Source: Flexivirga aerilata
Lineage (GTDB): Bacteria > Actinomycetota > Actinomycetes > Actinomycetales > Dermatophilaceae
DNA: 64,000 nucleotides
Assembly: GCF_013002715.1 (NCBI RefSeq)
Contig: NZ_JABENB010000001.1
Span: forward strand, 434,001 to 498,000
Direction of reading: 5' to 3'
The notes under the pieces were generated by a model. It was not told the origin of the DNA, did not search any database, and saw nothing but the letters and a program-made list of their open reading frames with translations. The position numbers and the translations under genes are program-made. Positions 1 to 7,006 of the stretch are shown here, one piece after another; within the stretch, counting starts at the first letter, position 1, and every line of letters begins with the position of its first letter.

Positions 1-1
1 C

Positions 2-118
2 CTCGACAACCTCCCGTCGCCCGACGTGATCGCCCGCGAGATCGTCGAGGACCTCACTGCCGCTCTTGCCGAGTTCGAAGCAGTAGCAACGGCTTTGGAG
101 GAGCAGCTGCGCGGCTAA
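2..118 (+). CDS. Type I restriction-modification methylase-like protein, C-terminal end (partial)
   Basis: Only the last 38 codons are in the window. They encode LDNLPSPDVIAREIVEDL followed by an acidic, helical tail. This resembles the C-terminal helix of type I N6-adenine methylase (HsdM) chains, which pack against the specificity subunit. The tail is too short to exclude the C-terminus of another type I subunit. If correct, a restriction system lies in the same island to the left. The stop overlaps the end of a possible small gene on the other strand. Confidence 0.4.
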   Translation, partial: LDNLPSPDVIAREIVEDLTAALAEFEAVATALEEQLRG

Positions 119-276
119 CTTTCTCGGCTGTCAGCGATCCGCGTAATCCAGTCGGGCACCGGTTGCCCGCTCTTGGCGCTGGCCGCGATGTAGACGCGCG
201 CTGCTGCGACCTTGCTCGCTCGGGACACGGCTGCGCGGGACATGGGCACCATGCATCGATTTGAGCGGGCCGTCAT
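115..276 (-). CDS. Small basic protein of unknown function (53 aa)
   Basis: A 53-codon frame starts at the ATG at 274-276 and ends convergent with the methylase-like gene. The product has an Ala/Arg-rich helix (AAVSRASKVAAARVYIAA) followed by a PVPDWITRIAD tail. Short proteins of this composition occur beside integrative elements in actinobacteria, but I cannot name a family. The gap 119-362 holds no other candidate. It could also be a chance frame; the helix-like periodicity and position favour a gene only weakly. Confidence 0.3.
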   Translation of the reverse strand: MTARSNRCMVPMSRAAVSRASKVAAARVYIAASAKSGQPVPDWITRIADSRES

Positions 277-362
277 GCGTCCTCCCGGCGGTCGACGTCC
301 ACTCCATGAACCTCGTCCCCGAGTGTGACCGTCAGAGGCACGTTTTGACCCTTCGGGGGTGT

Positions 363-557
363 ATGAGTACCTCTTCAACACCCCGCCGCCAGTTCGAGTC
401 CCTCGCCGACGCCGCCGAGCGCACCGGCCTCAGCGTCCGTGCGCTCCGCCGCAGAATCGCCGCCGGTCAGCTCCCCGCCTACCGCAGCGGCCCGCGCGTG
501 CTCCGAGTGGATCCTGTCGACGTCGACCGACTTATGTTGCTCATCCCAACCGCATAG
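363..557 (+). CDS. Excisionase-like helix-turn-helix protein (64 aa)
   Basis: The 64-residue product contains SLADAAERTGLSVRALRRRIAAGQLPAYR, the recognition pattern of MerR-like/excisionase HTH proteins: a helix-turn-helix, then a wing ending in the R/D-rich VLRVDPVDVDRLM. Such proteins act as recombination directionality factors or small repressors of integrative elements. The ATG at 363 is preferred because the HTH begins about 12 residues later and a G-run lies just upstream, although that spacing is short. The integrase of the same island is the likely partner. It could instead be a repressor of the neighbouring methylase or kinase genes. Confidence 0.65.
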   Translation: MSTSSTPRRQFESLADAAERTGLSVRALRRRIAAGQLPAYRSGPRVLRVDPVDVDRLMLLIPTA

Positions 558-651
558 CCTCACATCTCGGGGAGCGTGCTCGTGACGCAGCGCATGACGG
601 ACAGCGCCTGACCTTTTGAACCTACCAAGGCGTCCAGCTTGGTCCACCTAG

Positions 652-1704
652 TCAGGACAGGCGGTCCATGAGCTTGCGGACGGTCGCTGCCCACCGTGCG
701 CGAGTTGTCTCCACGGTGCCGTTCGCGACCTTACGGTTGTTCTCCGCGTGGGTCGTGATGAGCTTCCTGTCGGTGGGCTTTGCACCCGCGAGGGTGCACA
801 GCAGGTAATCCGTACGTCCGGACCGAACGCCGCGATGACACGCAATGTGACCACCGTGCTCGTCAGTTCGCTGCCAGCGCCTGCCGACGATAGGCCGACC
901 AATGCTGTTTGCGAACTCGATTGCAGTCGCTGGACGACTCTCAGGATCGACCGAGAGCGCTGCGTTGACGGCCCTCGCCAGAGAGTCGGGGACGTGGGGC
1001 GCTACGTCACGAATCTTTCTCGGTAGGGTCGTCGCCACATGCTTCAAATGATCGTCCTCCGCCAGTCCCACGAACTGATGAGGCGGTTCCCCTGTGAGTA
1101 AGTGAAACAGCGTTGCGGCGAGCGAATACACATCGCTTCGGCGGGTGGCGTACGGCGGTTCGCCAGCGACGACAGCCTGCGCAACCTCTGGCGCGACCGT
1201 TGCGGCCGTGCCTCCGTGGGCAATTCCGGCGCCGGTTGGATCGATCTGTCCTGCCATGCCGAAATCACCGACAAGGCAGTTGCCTCGGCCGTCCAGAAAC
1301 AGATTGTCAGGCTTAATGTCGTTGTGCAGCAGGCCACAGTCGTGCCCTCGCTCGATTCCCTGGCAAGCCTGCTGGATCCATCGAACCGCTTGGGCGACAT
1401 CGAACCCGACGCTGGGGATGCGCCCACCGATCGTCCCCTCCGTGGCGATAGCTGTCACAAGGAATGGTTGGCCCAGATGCGTGTCCGCATTCCTGATGGG
1501 GAGGATGTGGTCATCGACGAGATGGCGAAGGATCTGCGCTTCGCCCCAGACACCGAACGGGTGGTTGGTCGGGCGCAACAACTTCAGTGCCACGACATCC
1601 CGTTCGTGATGGTCAAAGACCTCCAGCACGTCCCCTTGACCGCCACTCCCGAGAAGGCCACGAACCTCGTATCGCCCATCGATCAAATCTCCGACCGCAA
1701 ACAC
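652..1704 (-). CDS. Cytoplasmic Hanks-type Ser/Thr protein kinase
   Basis: This 350-residue protein carries the eukaryotic-like kinase core: glycine loop GSGGQG (19-24), catalytic-pocket Lys41, Glu55, the catalytic loop HNDIKPDN (127-134, HND in place of HRD) and DFG (147-149), then an APE-like segment. The kinase fold ends near residue 285. A basic tail of about 65 residues follows, with no membrane helix or PASTA repeats, so it is a soluble kinase rather than a PknB-type receptor. The GTG start is supported by a TATCGT box exactly 7 bases upstream, a leaderless arrangement. It is divergent from an RNase H-like and a phosphoribosyltransferase-like gene, and I infer that the three form one cassette. 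Confidence 0.85.
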   Translation of the reverse strand: MFAVGDLIDGRYEVRGLLGSGGQGDVLEVFDHHERDVVALKLLRPTNHPFGVWGEAQILRHLVDDHILPIRNADTHLGQPFLVTAIATEGTIGGRIPSVGFDVAQAVRWIQQACQGIERGHDCGLLHNDIKPDNLFLDGRGNCLVGDFGMAGQIDPTGAGIAHGGTAATVAPEVAQAVVAGEPPYATRRSDVYSLAATLFHLLTGEPPHQFVGLAEDDHLKHVATTLPRKIRDVAPHVPDSLARAVNAALSVDPESRPATAIEFANSIGRPIVGRRWQRTDEHGGHIACHRGVRSGRTDYLLCTLAGAKPTDRKLITTHAENNRKVANGTVETTRARWAATVRKLMDRLS

Positions 1705-1711
1705 CTGCTAA

Positions 1712-1721
1712 ACGATACTGT
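1712..1721. promoter_or_regulatory. Overlapping divergent leaderless promoters
   Basis: On the minus strand TATCGT (1717-1712) lies 7 bases before the kinase GTG at 1704. On the plus strand TACTGT (1716-1721) lies 7 bases before the ATG at 1729. Both match the TANNNT -10 box at leaderless spacing, and the boxes overlap by two bases. RNA polymerase probably cannot occupy both at once, so the divergent genes would be reciprocally transcribed or co-set. The occupancy statement is inference from the geometry. Confidence 0.55.
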
Positions 1722-1728
1722 GCTGACC

Positions 1729-2196
1729 ATGCGCGCAATGGGGCTGGCGGTGGAGATGAAGGCCGATCAAGCACGTTTGCGCGCTGTCATCGTCAATGAC
1801 TCGTCCGGCACAGCGGTGCTCGAGCAGTCCTTTGAGATGAGCGGATTGGGGACGGACTTGGCGACGAGGCTGCGCGATACCGCAAAGGCCGTCGGAACAA
1901 AGATAAAGACGCTGGCCCCTGACACAGTGGTGATCAGGCGAGCCGACAACTCACCCGCCGCATCGAGGCGAGAGTCGACCAAAGTTCGACTGTTAGTGGA
2001 AGGGGCTATCACCGCAGCGGCATCCTCGGAGTGCGCAACCACCTTCGTCGTCACCCCGACAGAACTCGCCAGCTGGACTCCCCTCGATAAGAAAGCGCTC
2101 GACGCCGAAGGCAAGGCGTTAGCCACAGGAGCCGGGAAGACTCAGGCCTTCACAGAAGCGACTGCGGCCGCCATCGCCGCCTTGTCCTCCCCATGA
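1729..2196 (+). CDS. RuvC/RNase H-fold-like small protein (155 aa)
   Basis: I recognise no named family. The pattern suggests an RNase H-fold of the RuvC type: an N-terminal hairpin (LRAVIVNDSSGTAVLEQSF), a second strand DTVVIRRADN, a helix entered by RLLVEGAITAAA with an acidic residue where RuvC-like enzymes place their second one, a strand FVVTPTELASW, and a C-terminal helix EATAAAIAAL with Glu in place of the usual Asp. The first acidic position is not conserved, so catalysis is doubtful. The ATG at 1729 is chosen because a TACTGT box sits 7 bases upstream. The next gene follows 82 bases later on the same strand, probably as one operon. Confidence 0.55.
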   Translation: MRAMGLAVEMKADQARLRAVIVNDSSGTAVLEQSFEMSGLGTDLATRLRDTAKAVGTKIKTLAPDTVVIRRADNSPAASRRESTKVRLLVEGAITAAASSECATTFVVTPTELASWTPLDKKALDAEGKALATGAGKTQAFTEATAAAIAALSSP

Positions 2197-2278
2197 TCCC
2201 CGACGCTGCCGCTCACAATCGGCGAGCGATACTTCCAGCGGACCCGAAGCCCCAATATCCTCACAAGGAGGTCAGCAT

Positions 2279-2743
2279 ATGAGTGTGTTCGTTCCACATG
2301 CACCCATGCTGAATCGGCTGTTCGAGTTACAGCAGGCAGATGACGCAGCCATCGGTCATGAAAGCCTCGACCGAATCGCGCGACGCGTCCTTCAGCTTGC
2401 CGAGGCGTTCGAGAACCCTCTGGTGGTGCCGGTTGGCGACAGCGCTCAGCGCGTCCTCGGAGCAATCACTCTGATCTCACGGGGAACCGTCGAAGTGAGC
2501 ACGTGGACGTGCCGAGTCGCCAGTCGAGAAGTCCTGCTCGTCGGCACAGTCGCCGCCACTACCATCGAGTTTGAAACAGTTGCAGGCATCCTACGAAGCC
2601 GAGGCGCCAGCGGTATCTACGCCTGCGCCCTGCATGTGGACACTCTTGATCCTTTGCGCGACGTGGACACCCTTGAGTTGATCGACTCCCCGATCCATAA
2701 CCGACTCACGGTGGTTGACAGACGTGGCATGCGGCCAACTTGA
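2279..2743 (+). CDS. Phosphoribosyltransferase-fold-like protein (154 aa)
   Basis: The segment REVLLVGTVAATTIEF followed by ETVAGILRSRGASG matches the shape of the type I PRTase signature (VLLVDDVxTTGxTL plus helix). An upstream PLVVPVGDSAQRVL could be the preceding strand-loop. The two acidic residues normally binding ribose hydroxyls are replaced (GT for DD), so it may bind a nucleotide without transferring. A strong AAGGAGG ribosome site lies 8 bases before the ATG. Together with the upstream RNase H-like gene and the divergent kinase it forms a three-gene cassette of unknown purpose. The fold call rests on one motif and should be tested by structure prediction. Confidence 0.5.
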   Translation: MSVFVPHAPMLNRLFELQQADDAAIGHESLDRIARRVLQLAEAFENPLVVPVGDSAQRVLGAITLISRGTVEVSTWTCRVASREVLLVGTVAATTIEFETVAGILRSRGASGIYACALHVDTLDPLRDVDTLELIDSPIHNRLTVVDRRGMRPT

Positions 2744-2792
2744 GCACGCGAGCCGCGGCTTCGTTCATGTCGTGCAGTTGTCGTAGATCGCA

Positions 2793-3935
2793 TCAATGGC
2801 CCGCCAGATCCGAGAGCTTTGCGGCGATCTCGGCGTCACGCCCACGTGCGACGTGCTGGTAGCGCATTGCTGCCTCGGCAGTGAGGTGCCCGAGTCTGTC
2901 CATAGTCTCCTTCGGAGTCGCGTCAGCAAGGGCCGCGAGAACCGCGCCAGTGTGCCGTAGATCGTGGATGCGCATGTCCGGCCGACCAGCGGCTGCCCTG
3001 GCCTTGAGCCAGTGGCGGCGGACGGTGTTGGAGTGAACCTGCCGTGTGCTGTCACCGACGGCTGTGAAGAGAAGCGCGTCGCTCCCCCGCTCGACGAAGC
3101 GCCCAAGGTGCGCACTCACGACATCGACGCTGTGGGGTGGCATCGACACGGAGCGTTGTTGGCCGTTCTTGGGCGTGCCGACGACTGGGGTGCTGTGATC
3201 CCAGGTGACGGCTCGCCGCACATGGATCAGCCCCGCCTTAACGTCGACGTCCGCTCGACGCAGCTCAGCAAGCTCACCAAAACGAAGCCCGCACCACGCC
3301 GCGATGAGCACGAATGCCCAGTAGCGGTCAGGCATTTCGTTCATCAGCGTCACGATCTCCTGCGGCGATGCCGGATCGATCGGGCGTTGCCGCTTGGCGA
3401 TCCCGGCGCTTCGGATCGTGCACGGGTTCTTGGCCAGGATGTCGTCGCGGACGGCCTCGTTGAGGATCGCGCGCAGCAGGGAGTAGACGTGTGCTCGTTG
3501 GGTCGGCCGCGCCGGGTCGAGGCTCGTGTACCAAGTCCTCACAATAGGCGGCGTGATGTCCCGCAGCGACATCTCAGCGAACGCCGGAAGAATGAACCGA
3601 TCCAACTGACGCCGGTACAGAGCGCGGGTGCGCTGCTTGAGTTCGCGCAGAGCGAGCCACGCCTCGGCATACGGCCCGAACGCCTCGGTCGCCCGTCGCA
3701 CCTTCGCCCGCCGGGACTTCGCCGGTGACCACTCGTCGTTCTGGATGAGCCGGCGCTCGGCGGCGAGCCAGCCCTCTGCGTCGGACTTCGTCTGGAAGGT
3801 GGACGGCGCGCGGTGGAAGCCTTGGTCGGGGCCCATGTAGTAGGCCTGGTACCGACCGTTGCCTCGCTTCCGGATTGTCCCGAAGTCCCGCTTTGCCCGC
3901 GTCATGTCGTGCCGTTCGCGGACACGTTGGGACAT
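2793..3935 (-). CDS. Tyrosine site-specific integrase
   Basis: This 380-residue integrase has an N-terminal arm-binding region (GTIRKRGNGRYQAYY), a SAM-like core-binding domain and a C-terminal catalytic domain. The catalytic set is visible: Arg in CGLRFGE, HxxR in HDLRHTG, His in LGHLT and the nucleophile Tyr in AMRYQHV. It catalyses integration and excision at the tRNA-Pro site 130 bases away. It starts at the ATG at 3933-3935; a second ATG ten codons later is possible. The frame is intact, so the island may still be mobile if the other attachment site survives. Confidence 0.93.
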   Translation of the reverse strand: MSQRVRERHDMTRAKRDFGTIRKRGNGRYQAYYMGPDQGFHRAPSTFQTKSDAEGWLAAERRLIQNDEWSPAKSRRAKVRRATEAFGPYAEAWLALRELKQRTRALYRRQLDRFILPAFAEMSLRDITPPIVRTWYTSLDPARPTQRAHVYSLLRAILNEAVRDDILAKNPCTIRSAGIAKRQRPIDPASPQEIVTLMNEMPDRYWAFVLIAAWCGLRFGELAELRRADVDVKAGLIHVRRAVTWDHSTPVVGTPKNGQQRSVSMPPHSVDVVSAHLGRFVERGSDALLFTAVGDSTRQVHSNTVRRHWLKARAAAGRPDMRIHDLRHTGAVLAALADATPKETMDRLGHLTAEAAMRYQHVARGRDAEIAAKLSDLAGH

Positions 3936-4066
3936 AATCCGGGCATAATTTGAGGTTCGCCGTGTCCTCTTGTGCCCATTACTCTCACGCGCTAGAGTCT
4001 ACATCTCTGCAGTTCAGACGCTTGCGGTGCAGATCAGAGTGTTAGCTGAAATTCGCGAGTGAACAG

Positions 4067-4086
4067 TTCAAATCCTGTCACCCCGA
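4067..4086 (+). other. Attachment-site remnant: 3' end of tRNA-Pro
   Basis: The segment contains a T-loop TTCAAAT, a T-stem half CCTGT, an acceptor half CACCCCG and the discriminator A. The bases 5' of the T-loop (ACAG) do not complete a T-stem, and no 5' CGGGGTG, D-arm or anticodon arm lies upstream. The copy is therefore only the crossover segment left by integration, not a tRNA gene. Pairing of CACCCCG with a 5' CGGGGTG identifies tRNA-Pro. Confidence 0.65.
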
Positions 4087-4095
4087 CAAAATTTT

Positions 4096-4120
4096 CCGCC
4101 GGCTCTCCGGCGGATTTTTT
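4096..4120 (+). terminator. Rho-independent terminator, formerly of tRNA-Pro
   Basis: A 7-bp GC stem (CCGCCGG / CCGGCGG) with loop CTCT is followed by A and six T. It directly follows the tRNA-Pro 3' remnant, so it is the tRNA's own terminator displaced to this end of the island. Confidence 0.85.
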
Positions 4121-4124
4121 GCAT

Positions 4125-4688
4125 TCAGCGTGCCGCAAGATCCTCGGCGGTCACTGGGTGGATGAAGCGGGCGGCAGGCAGCGCGAGCCATTGCGTGACG
4201 CGCATGGCGAGCGCCATATCGGCCTCGCGGGCGGTGCGCAGGTTGGTCAGCCGGGCCGGGGTGCAGTCCAACTCGGCGGCGAGCTGCGCCCAGGTCAGCG
4301 CCTCATCCTGGCGACGGCGGTTAAGCGCGTCGTGCAGCTGCGGGAGATTCCATCGCAGGCGGGCGTCCGGGCCGGCGGCCGGCAGAGTCGGGTCACCTGT
4401 GGCGCTGCTCGCACCGGTCAGGAAGTCCTCCGGCGGCCGGTCCAGCCAGCGCATCATGTAGAGCGCGTACTGGCAGGAGGTCGCGCCACGCGCGCGCAGC
4501 CGGCCCACGGCGCCGCCACATAGCGGGTGCCCCGGGAGGACGGCGTTGAGGTCGGCCGACTACTGCCACAGGAGGTCGGCGACGTCGTACCAGTTGAGGT
4601 CGAGGCGAGCGCGCTCGGCGTCGAGTGCGTCGAGTGCGTCGAGTGCGTCGACGAACGCATCCATGTCCCACTCGGCGCGCGCTGCCAT
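4125..4688 (-). pseudogene. HTH (XRE-like) regulator gene interrupted by an in-frame amber codon
   Basis: One continuous minus-strand frame runs from the ATG at 4686-4688 through 42 codons (MAARAEWDMDAFVDALDAL and on to DVADLLWQ), hits TAG at 4560-4562, then continues open for a further 145 codons to the stop. Downstream it encodes WDRPPEDFL-like sequence and an HTH (LTWAQLAAELDCTPARLTNLR). A single C-to-T change (CAG to TAG) would explain the interruption. A shorter product could start at the ATG at 4506-4508, giving 127 residues with the HTH intact, so the C-terminal half may still be made. A 9-bp tandem repeat lies in the N-terminal part. Confidence 0.7.
4619..4650. repeat. 9-bp tandem repeat within the HTH pseudogene
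   Basis: The unit TGCGTCGAG is repeated about three and a half times, encoding Asp-Ala-Leu repeats (DALDALDALDA) on the minus strand. It keeps the reading frame and may be slippage-prone. Confidence 0.8.
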
Positions 4689-4774
4689 CGGTCAACACCT
4701 TCGTCAGGCCATCGGGGTGGCCAGGACTCACTCTGCCGTCTTCACGCTAGACCGACGTACTCTTGGCGGCACCC

Positions 4775-4807
4775 GCAACCTGGTTGCTGCGGGCGCAACC
4801 AGGTTGC
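4775..4807. repeat. Inverted-repeat element, copy 1 (13-7-13)
   Basis: GCAACCTGGTTGC (4775-4787) and its exact reverse complement (4795-4807) flank a 7-base spacer. Each arm is itself a palindrome (GCAACC N GGTTGC). A second copy with the same arm and spacer lengths lies at 41073-41105. Similarity extends at least 10 bases beyond the arms, so this is a dispersed REP-like element. Confidence 0.8.
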
Positions 4808-4862
4808 CGAACGCGGCGCAGAATCACCCGCACTCGGGCGATCGATCCGCCGCGGGCTGCCG

Positions 4863-5219
4863 TCATACCTGATCGTCCGGGGCACGCTCGGCGAGCTTGA
4901 GCCACACCACGCCGGCGATGATGACCGCGAGCCAACCCGCCTTCGCCACAGACAGCGACTCGTCGAAGAACACCGGGCCCAACAGCGCCGCGCCGACGGC
5001 GCCGATGCCGGCCCACACGGCATACCCGATGCCGACCTCGATGGTGCGCAGGGCCCGGCTGAGCGCCCAGAGGGTGAGCAGGAAGAAGACCACTGCGACG
5101 AGTGACCAGGTCCAACGGGTGAAGCCGCGGCTGCCGCCGACCGAGAGGGCGTAGCCGACCTCGAAGGCGCCCGCCAGCAGCAGCGTCAGCCAGGCATTGC
5201 GTTGTGTCAGCCGGTCCAT
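4863..5219 (-). CDS. Small multidrug resistance (SMR) protein, second of a pair
   Basis: The 118-residue product has four membrane helices typical of SMR proteins (EmrE/SugE family), for example LTLLLAGAFEVGYALSVGGSRGF with the membrane-embedded Glu required for proton/drug exchange, and AGWLAVIIAGVVWLKLAE as helix 4. Its ATG overlaps the TGA of the preceding SMR gene (TGATG), so translation is coupled. Paired SMR genes usually make heterodimers with opposite topology, such as EbrAB. The divergent MerR gene is the probable regulator. Substrates cannot be read from sequence. Confidence 0.9.
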   Translation of the reverse strand: MDRLTQRNAWLTLLLAGAFEVGYALSVGGSRGFTRWTWSLVAVVFFLLTLWALSRALRTIEVGIGYAVWAGIGAVGAALLGPVFFDESLSVAKAGWLAVIIAGVVWLKLAERAPDDQV

Positions 5220-5539
5220 CACGCACCTCCGGTCAGCTGCAACCCGACGACCCCGCCGATGACCAGCGCGATGCCGGCGGCCTTGGCCCAGGTGAGGCGC
5301 TGCCCGAAGAGGACCGCACCGAGGACGGTGATGCCGACCCCGGCGAGCGACGTCCACAACGCGTAGCCGACGCCGACGTCGAAGGTGAGCAGCGCGCGGC
5401 TGAGGAAGTAGGTGCCGAGACCGCCGGTGACGAGCGTTGCGATCGTCCAGCCGCGGTGGGTGAAACCCTGTGCCTTGCCGGCGCTGATCGCGACCGCGAT
5501 CTCGAACAGCACCGCGATTGCCAAATAGATCCATTCCAT
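5219..5539 (-). CDS. Small multidrug resistance (SMR) protein, first of a pair
   Basis: A 106-residue four-helix protein beginning MEWIYLAIAVLFEIAVAISAG, with the conserved Glu in helix 1, GYALWTSLAGVG in helix 3 and GIALVIGGVVGLQL in helix 4. The start at 5537-5539 matches the family; an in-frame GTG three codons upstream is also possible. The stop overlaps the start of the partner gene. The shared promoter region with the MerR gene contains a perfect palindrome (5560-5569). Confidence 0.9.
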   Translation of the reverse strand: MEWIYLAIAVLFEIAVAISAGKAQGFTHRGWTIATLVTGGLGTYFLSRALLTFDVGVGYALWTSLAGVGITVLGAVLFGQRLTWAKAAGIALVIGGVVGLQLTGGA

Positions 5540-5559
5540 GCCGGCCACTGTCAGACCTC

Positions 5560-5569
5560 ACACCGGTGT
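5560..5569. promoter_or_regulatory. Palindrome ACACCGGTGT between SMR and MerR genes
   Basis: This perfect 10-bp palindrome sits midway between the divergent SMR pair and the merR-like gene. That is where MerR-family regulators bind a dyad inside a stretched promoter spacer. No clear -35/-10 pair could be assigned, so operator function is inference. Confidence 0.4.
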
Positions 5570-5607
5570 CAGATGCAAGACTTGAGGCGCACGCGACGGG
5601 AGGTCTT

Positions 5608-5970
5608 ATGCGCATCGGTGAACTCGCACACGCCAGCGGCGTCAGCGCGCGCTCGCTGCGCTACTACGAGGAGCAGGGCCTGATCGGATCGGAGCGTACG
5701 CCGGGCGGCTGGCGCGACTTCGAGCCGGACACGGTCGAGCGGGTGGTGCTGATCCAGCACCTGCTCGCGGCCGGACTGTGCACCGTGACGATCGGCGAGT
5801 TGCTCCCCTGCCTCGAGGCTCCCGCGCACGAACGCACCGGGGCGATGGAGGAACTCCTCCGTCAGGAAGTCGATCGCCTCCAGGACAAGCGCCGCGAGAT
5901 CGACCGCGAACTCGACGTACTCCAAGCCCTGCGTCGCGACGTGACGATCGCGCCACGGGCTGCCGGCTGA
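5608..5970 (+). CDS. MerR-family transcriptional regulator
   Basis: The 120-residue protein starts MRIGELAHASGVSARSLRYY, the MerR winged HTH, followed by GLIGSERTPGGWRDF (wing), a helical effector region with Cys in GLCTVTIGELLPCLE, and a C-terminal dimer coiled coil (EELLRQEVDRLQDKRREIDREL). GGAGG lies 7 bases before the ATG. It is divergent from the SMR pair and most likely controls it. MerR proteins of this short type often sense cationic or hydrophobic compounds; the inducer is unknown. Confidence 0.9.
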   Translation: MRIGELAHASGVSARSLRYYEEQGLIGSERTPGGWRDFEPDTVERVVLIQHLLAAGLCTVTIGELLPCLEAPAHERTGAMEELLRQEVDRLQDKRREIDRELDVLQALRRDVTIAPRAAG

Positions 5971-6040
5971 GCCGATCCGATCGGCCACCCGCCGCAGGCG
6001 GCCCTGGTGTCCGCCGCCCACCATCGGGTATGCCGAAAGG

Positions 6041-6652
6041 GTGACCACTCAACGACAACTCGTCAGCGACCTGCTGCGCGACCACGGCCGGACGTATGCC
6101 GCGGAGGCGTCGATCACCCTGCGCAACAAGCCTGCGCCGCTGTTCCAACTGCTGACGCTGAGCATGCTGTTCGCGGCACCGATCAACGCCTCGGTCGCCA
6201 CCGCCTCGGCCCGCGAGCTCTGGGCAGCCGGGTGGCGCACCCCACAGCAGCTGCGCGACTCCACCTGGCAGCAGCGCGTCGACGCCCTCGGCCGCGGCGG
6301 CTATCGCCGGTATGACGAGAGCACCGCCCGTCACCTCGACGCCGCCGCCGAGCACCTGCTCGACGCCTACGCCGGCGACCTCCGCCGGCTGCGCGACTCC
6401 GCGGGAGGAGAGGTCGACGGCATACGGGAGAAGCTGCGGGAGTTTCCGCGCATCGGCCCCACGGCCGCGGACATCTTCTGCCGCGAGGTGCAGCAGGTGT
6501 GGCCGCAGGTGCGACCGTTCTTCGACAAGCGTGCCCTGACCGGCGCCGAAAAACTCGGCCTACCGGCCGACCCGGACCAGCTCGCGGCCCTCGTCGACGC
6601 CGACCAGCTGGCGGAGCTCGCGGCAGCCTTGGTGCGCGCGGACCTCGCGTAA
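6041..6652 (+). CDS. Endonuclease III-like (HhH-GPD) protein
   Basis: The 203-residue protein resembles the HhH-GPD glycosylase fold: LFQLLTLSMLFAAPIN at the start of the domain, helical segments LWAAGWRTPQQL and ALGRGGYRRYDE, then an HhH-type turn FPRIGPTAADIFCREVQ. In true EndoIII a Lys lies in the HhH and a catalytic Asp about 18 residues later; here the region reads WPQVRPFFDKRAL, so activity is uncertain. No C-terminal Fe-S cysteine cluster is present. The GTG start follows GAAAGG. A DNA-repair role is a family-level inference. Confidence 0.65.
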   Translation: MTTQRQLVSDLLRDHGRTYAAEASITLRNKPAPLFQLLTLSMLFAAPINASVATASARELWAAGWRTPQQLRDSTWQQRVDALGRGGYRRYDESTARHLDAAAEHLLDAYAGDLRRLRDSAGGEVDGIREKLREFPRIGPTAADIFCREVQQVWPQVRPFFDKRALTGAEKLGLPADPDQLAALVDADQLAELAAALVRADLA

Positions 6653-6655
6653 CCG

Positions 6656-7006
6656 CTAGGAGAGCGACGCGACGAAACGCTCCCGATCGACCGCGGCCCG
6701 CGTGATCCGGCCGGCGCCCACGACCGTGCCGTCCTGGTCCACCGCCTCGACGGTGAACTCCAAGCGTTTGCCGTCACGTTCGCGCTCGGTGACGTTCACC
6801 TCGACCGACCCACCGACCGCGGTCGGCGCACGGTGCTGGACCTCGATCGCGGTCCCGACCGACGTCTCACCGGCCTGCAGCAACTCGGCCGCGGCCTCCA
6901 CCGTCGCCGCCTCCAACCAGGCGATCAGCCGGGGCGTGCCCAGCACCGGCACGTCCCCACTGCCGAGCGCGATCGCGGTGTCGGCCCCGGTCACCTCGTG
7001 TCGCAT
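6656..7006 (-). CDS. Hotdog-fold thioesterase (FlK-like)
   Basis: The 116-residue protein has the single-hotdog layout: VPVLGTPRLIAWLEAATVEAA (long helix), ETSVGTAIEVQHRAPTAVG, then strands SVEVNVTERERDGKRLEFTVEAVDQDG and VGAGRITRAAVDRERF. This pattern matches fluoroacetyl-CoA-thioesterase-like proteins that hydrolyse small acyl-CoA esters. The ATG at 7004-7006 is chosen because the conserved region begins directly after it. It converges with the HhH gene at a 3-base gap. The true acyl substrate is unknown. Confidence 0.75.
   Translation of the reverse strand: MRHEVTGADTAIALGSGDVPVLGTPRLIAWLEAATVEAAAELLQAGETSVGTAIEVQHRAPTAVGGSVEVNVTERERDGKRLEFTVEAVDQDGTVVGAGRITRAAVDRERFVASLS

Larger units (their letters stand above)
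1..4087. mobile_element. Right end of a genomic island integrated in a tRNA-Pro gene
   Basis: The segment runs from the window edge to a tRNA 3'-end remnant (4067-4086). It holds a tyrosine integrase reading away from that remnant, an excisionase-like HTH gene, a probable type I methylase gene end and a kinase cassette. Base composition looks less GC-rich than the flanking core. An integrase next to a partial tRNA copy is the standard layout of tRNA-targeted integrative elements. The remnant fits tRNA-Pro because its acceptor strand CACCCCG implies a 5' CGGGGTG. The intact tRNA should lie left of the window, so the island's size is unknown. Confidence 0.75.

Noticed and set aside
1102..1728. 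Upstream extension of the RNase H-like gene frame across the kinase gene
   Set aside because: It lies opposite the kinase; the start at 1729 has a promoter box and conserved fold begins there.
4001..4090. A complete tRNA gene at the island end
   Set aside because: No 5' acceptor strand, D-arm or anticodon arm is present; only the 3' segment is there.
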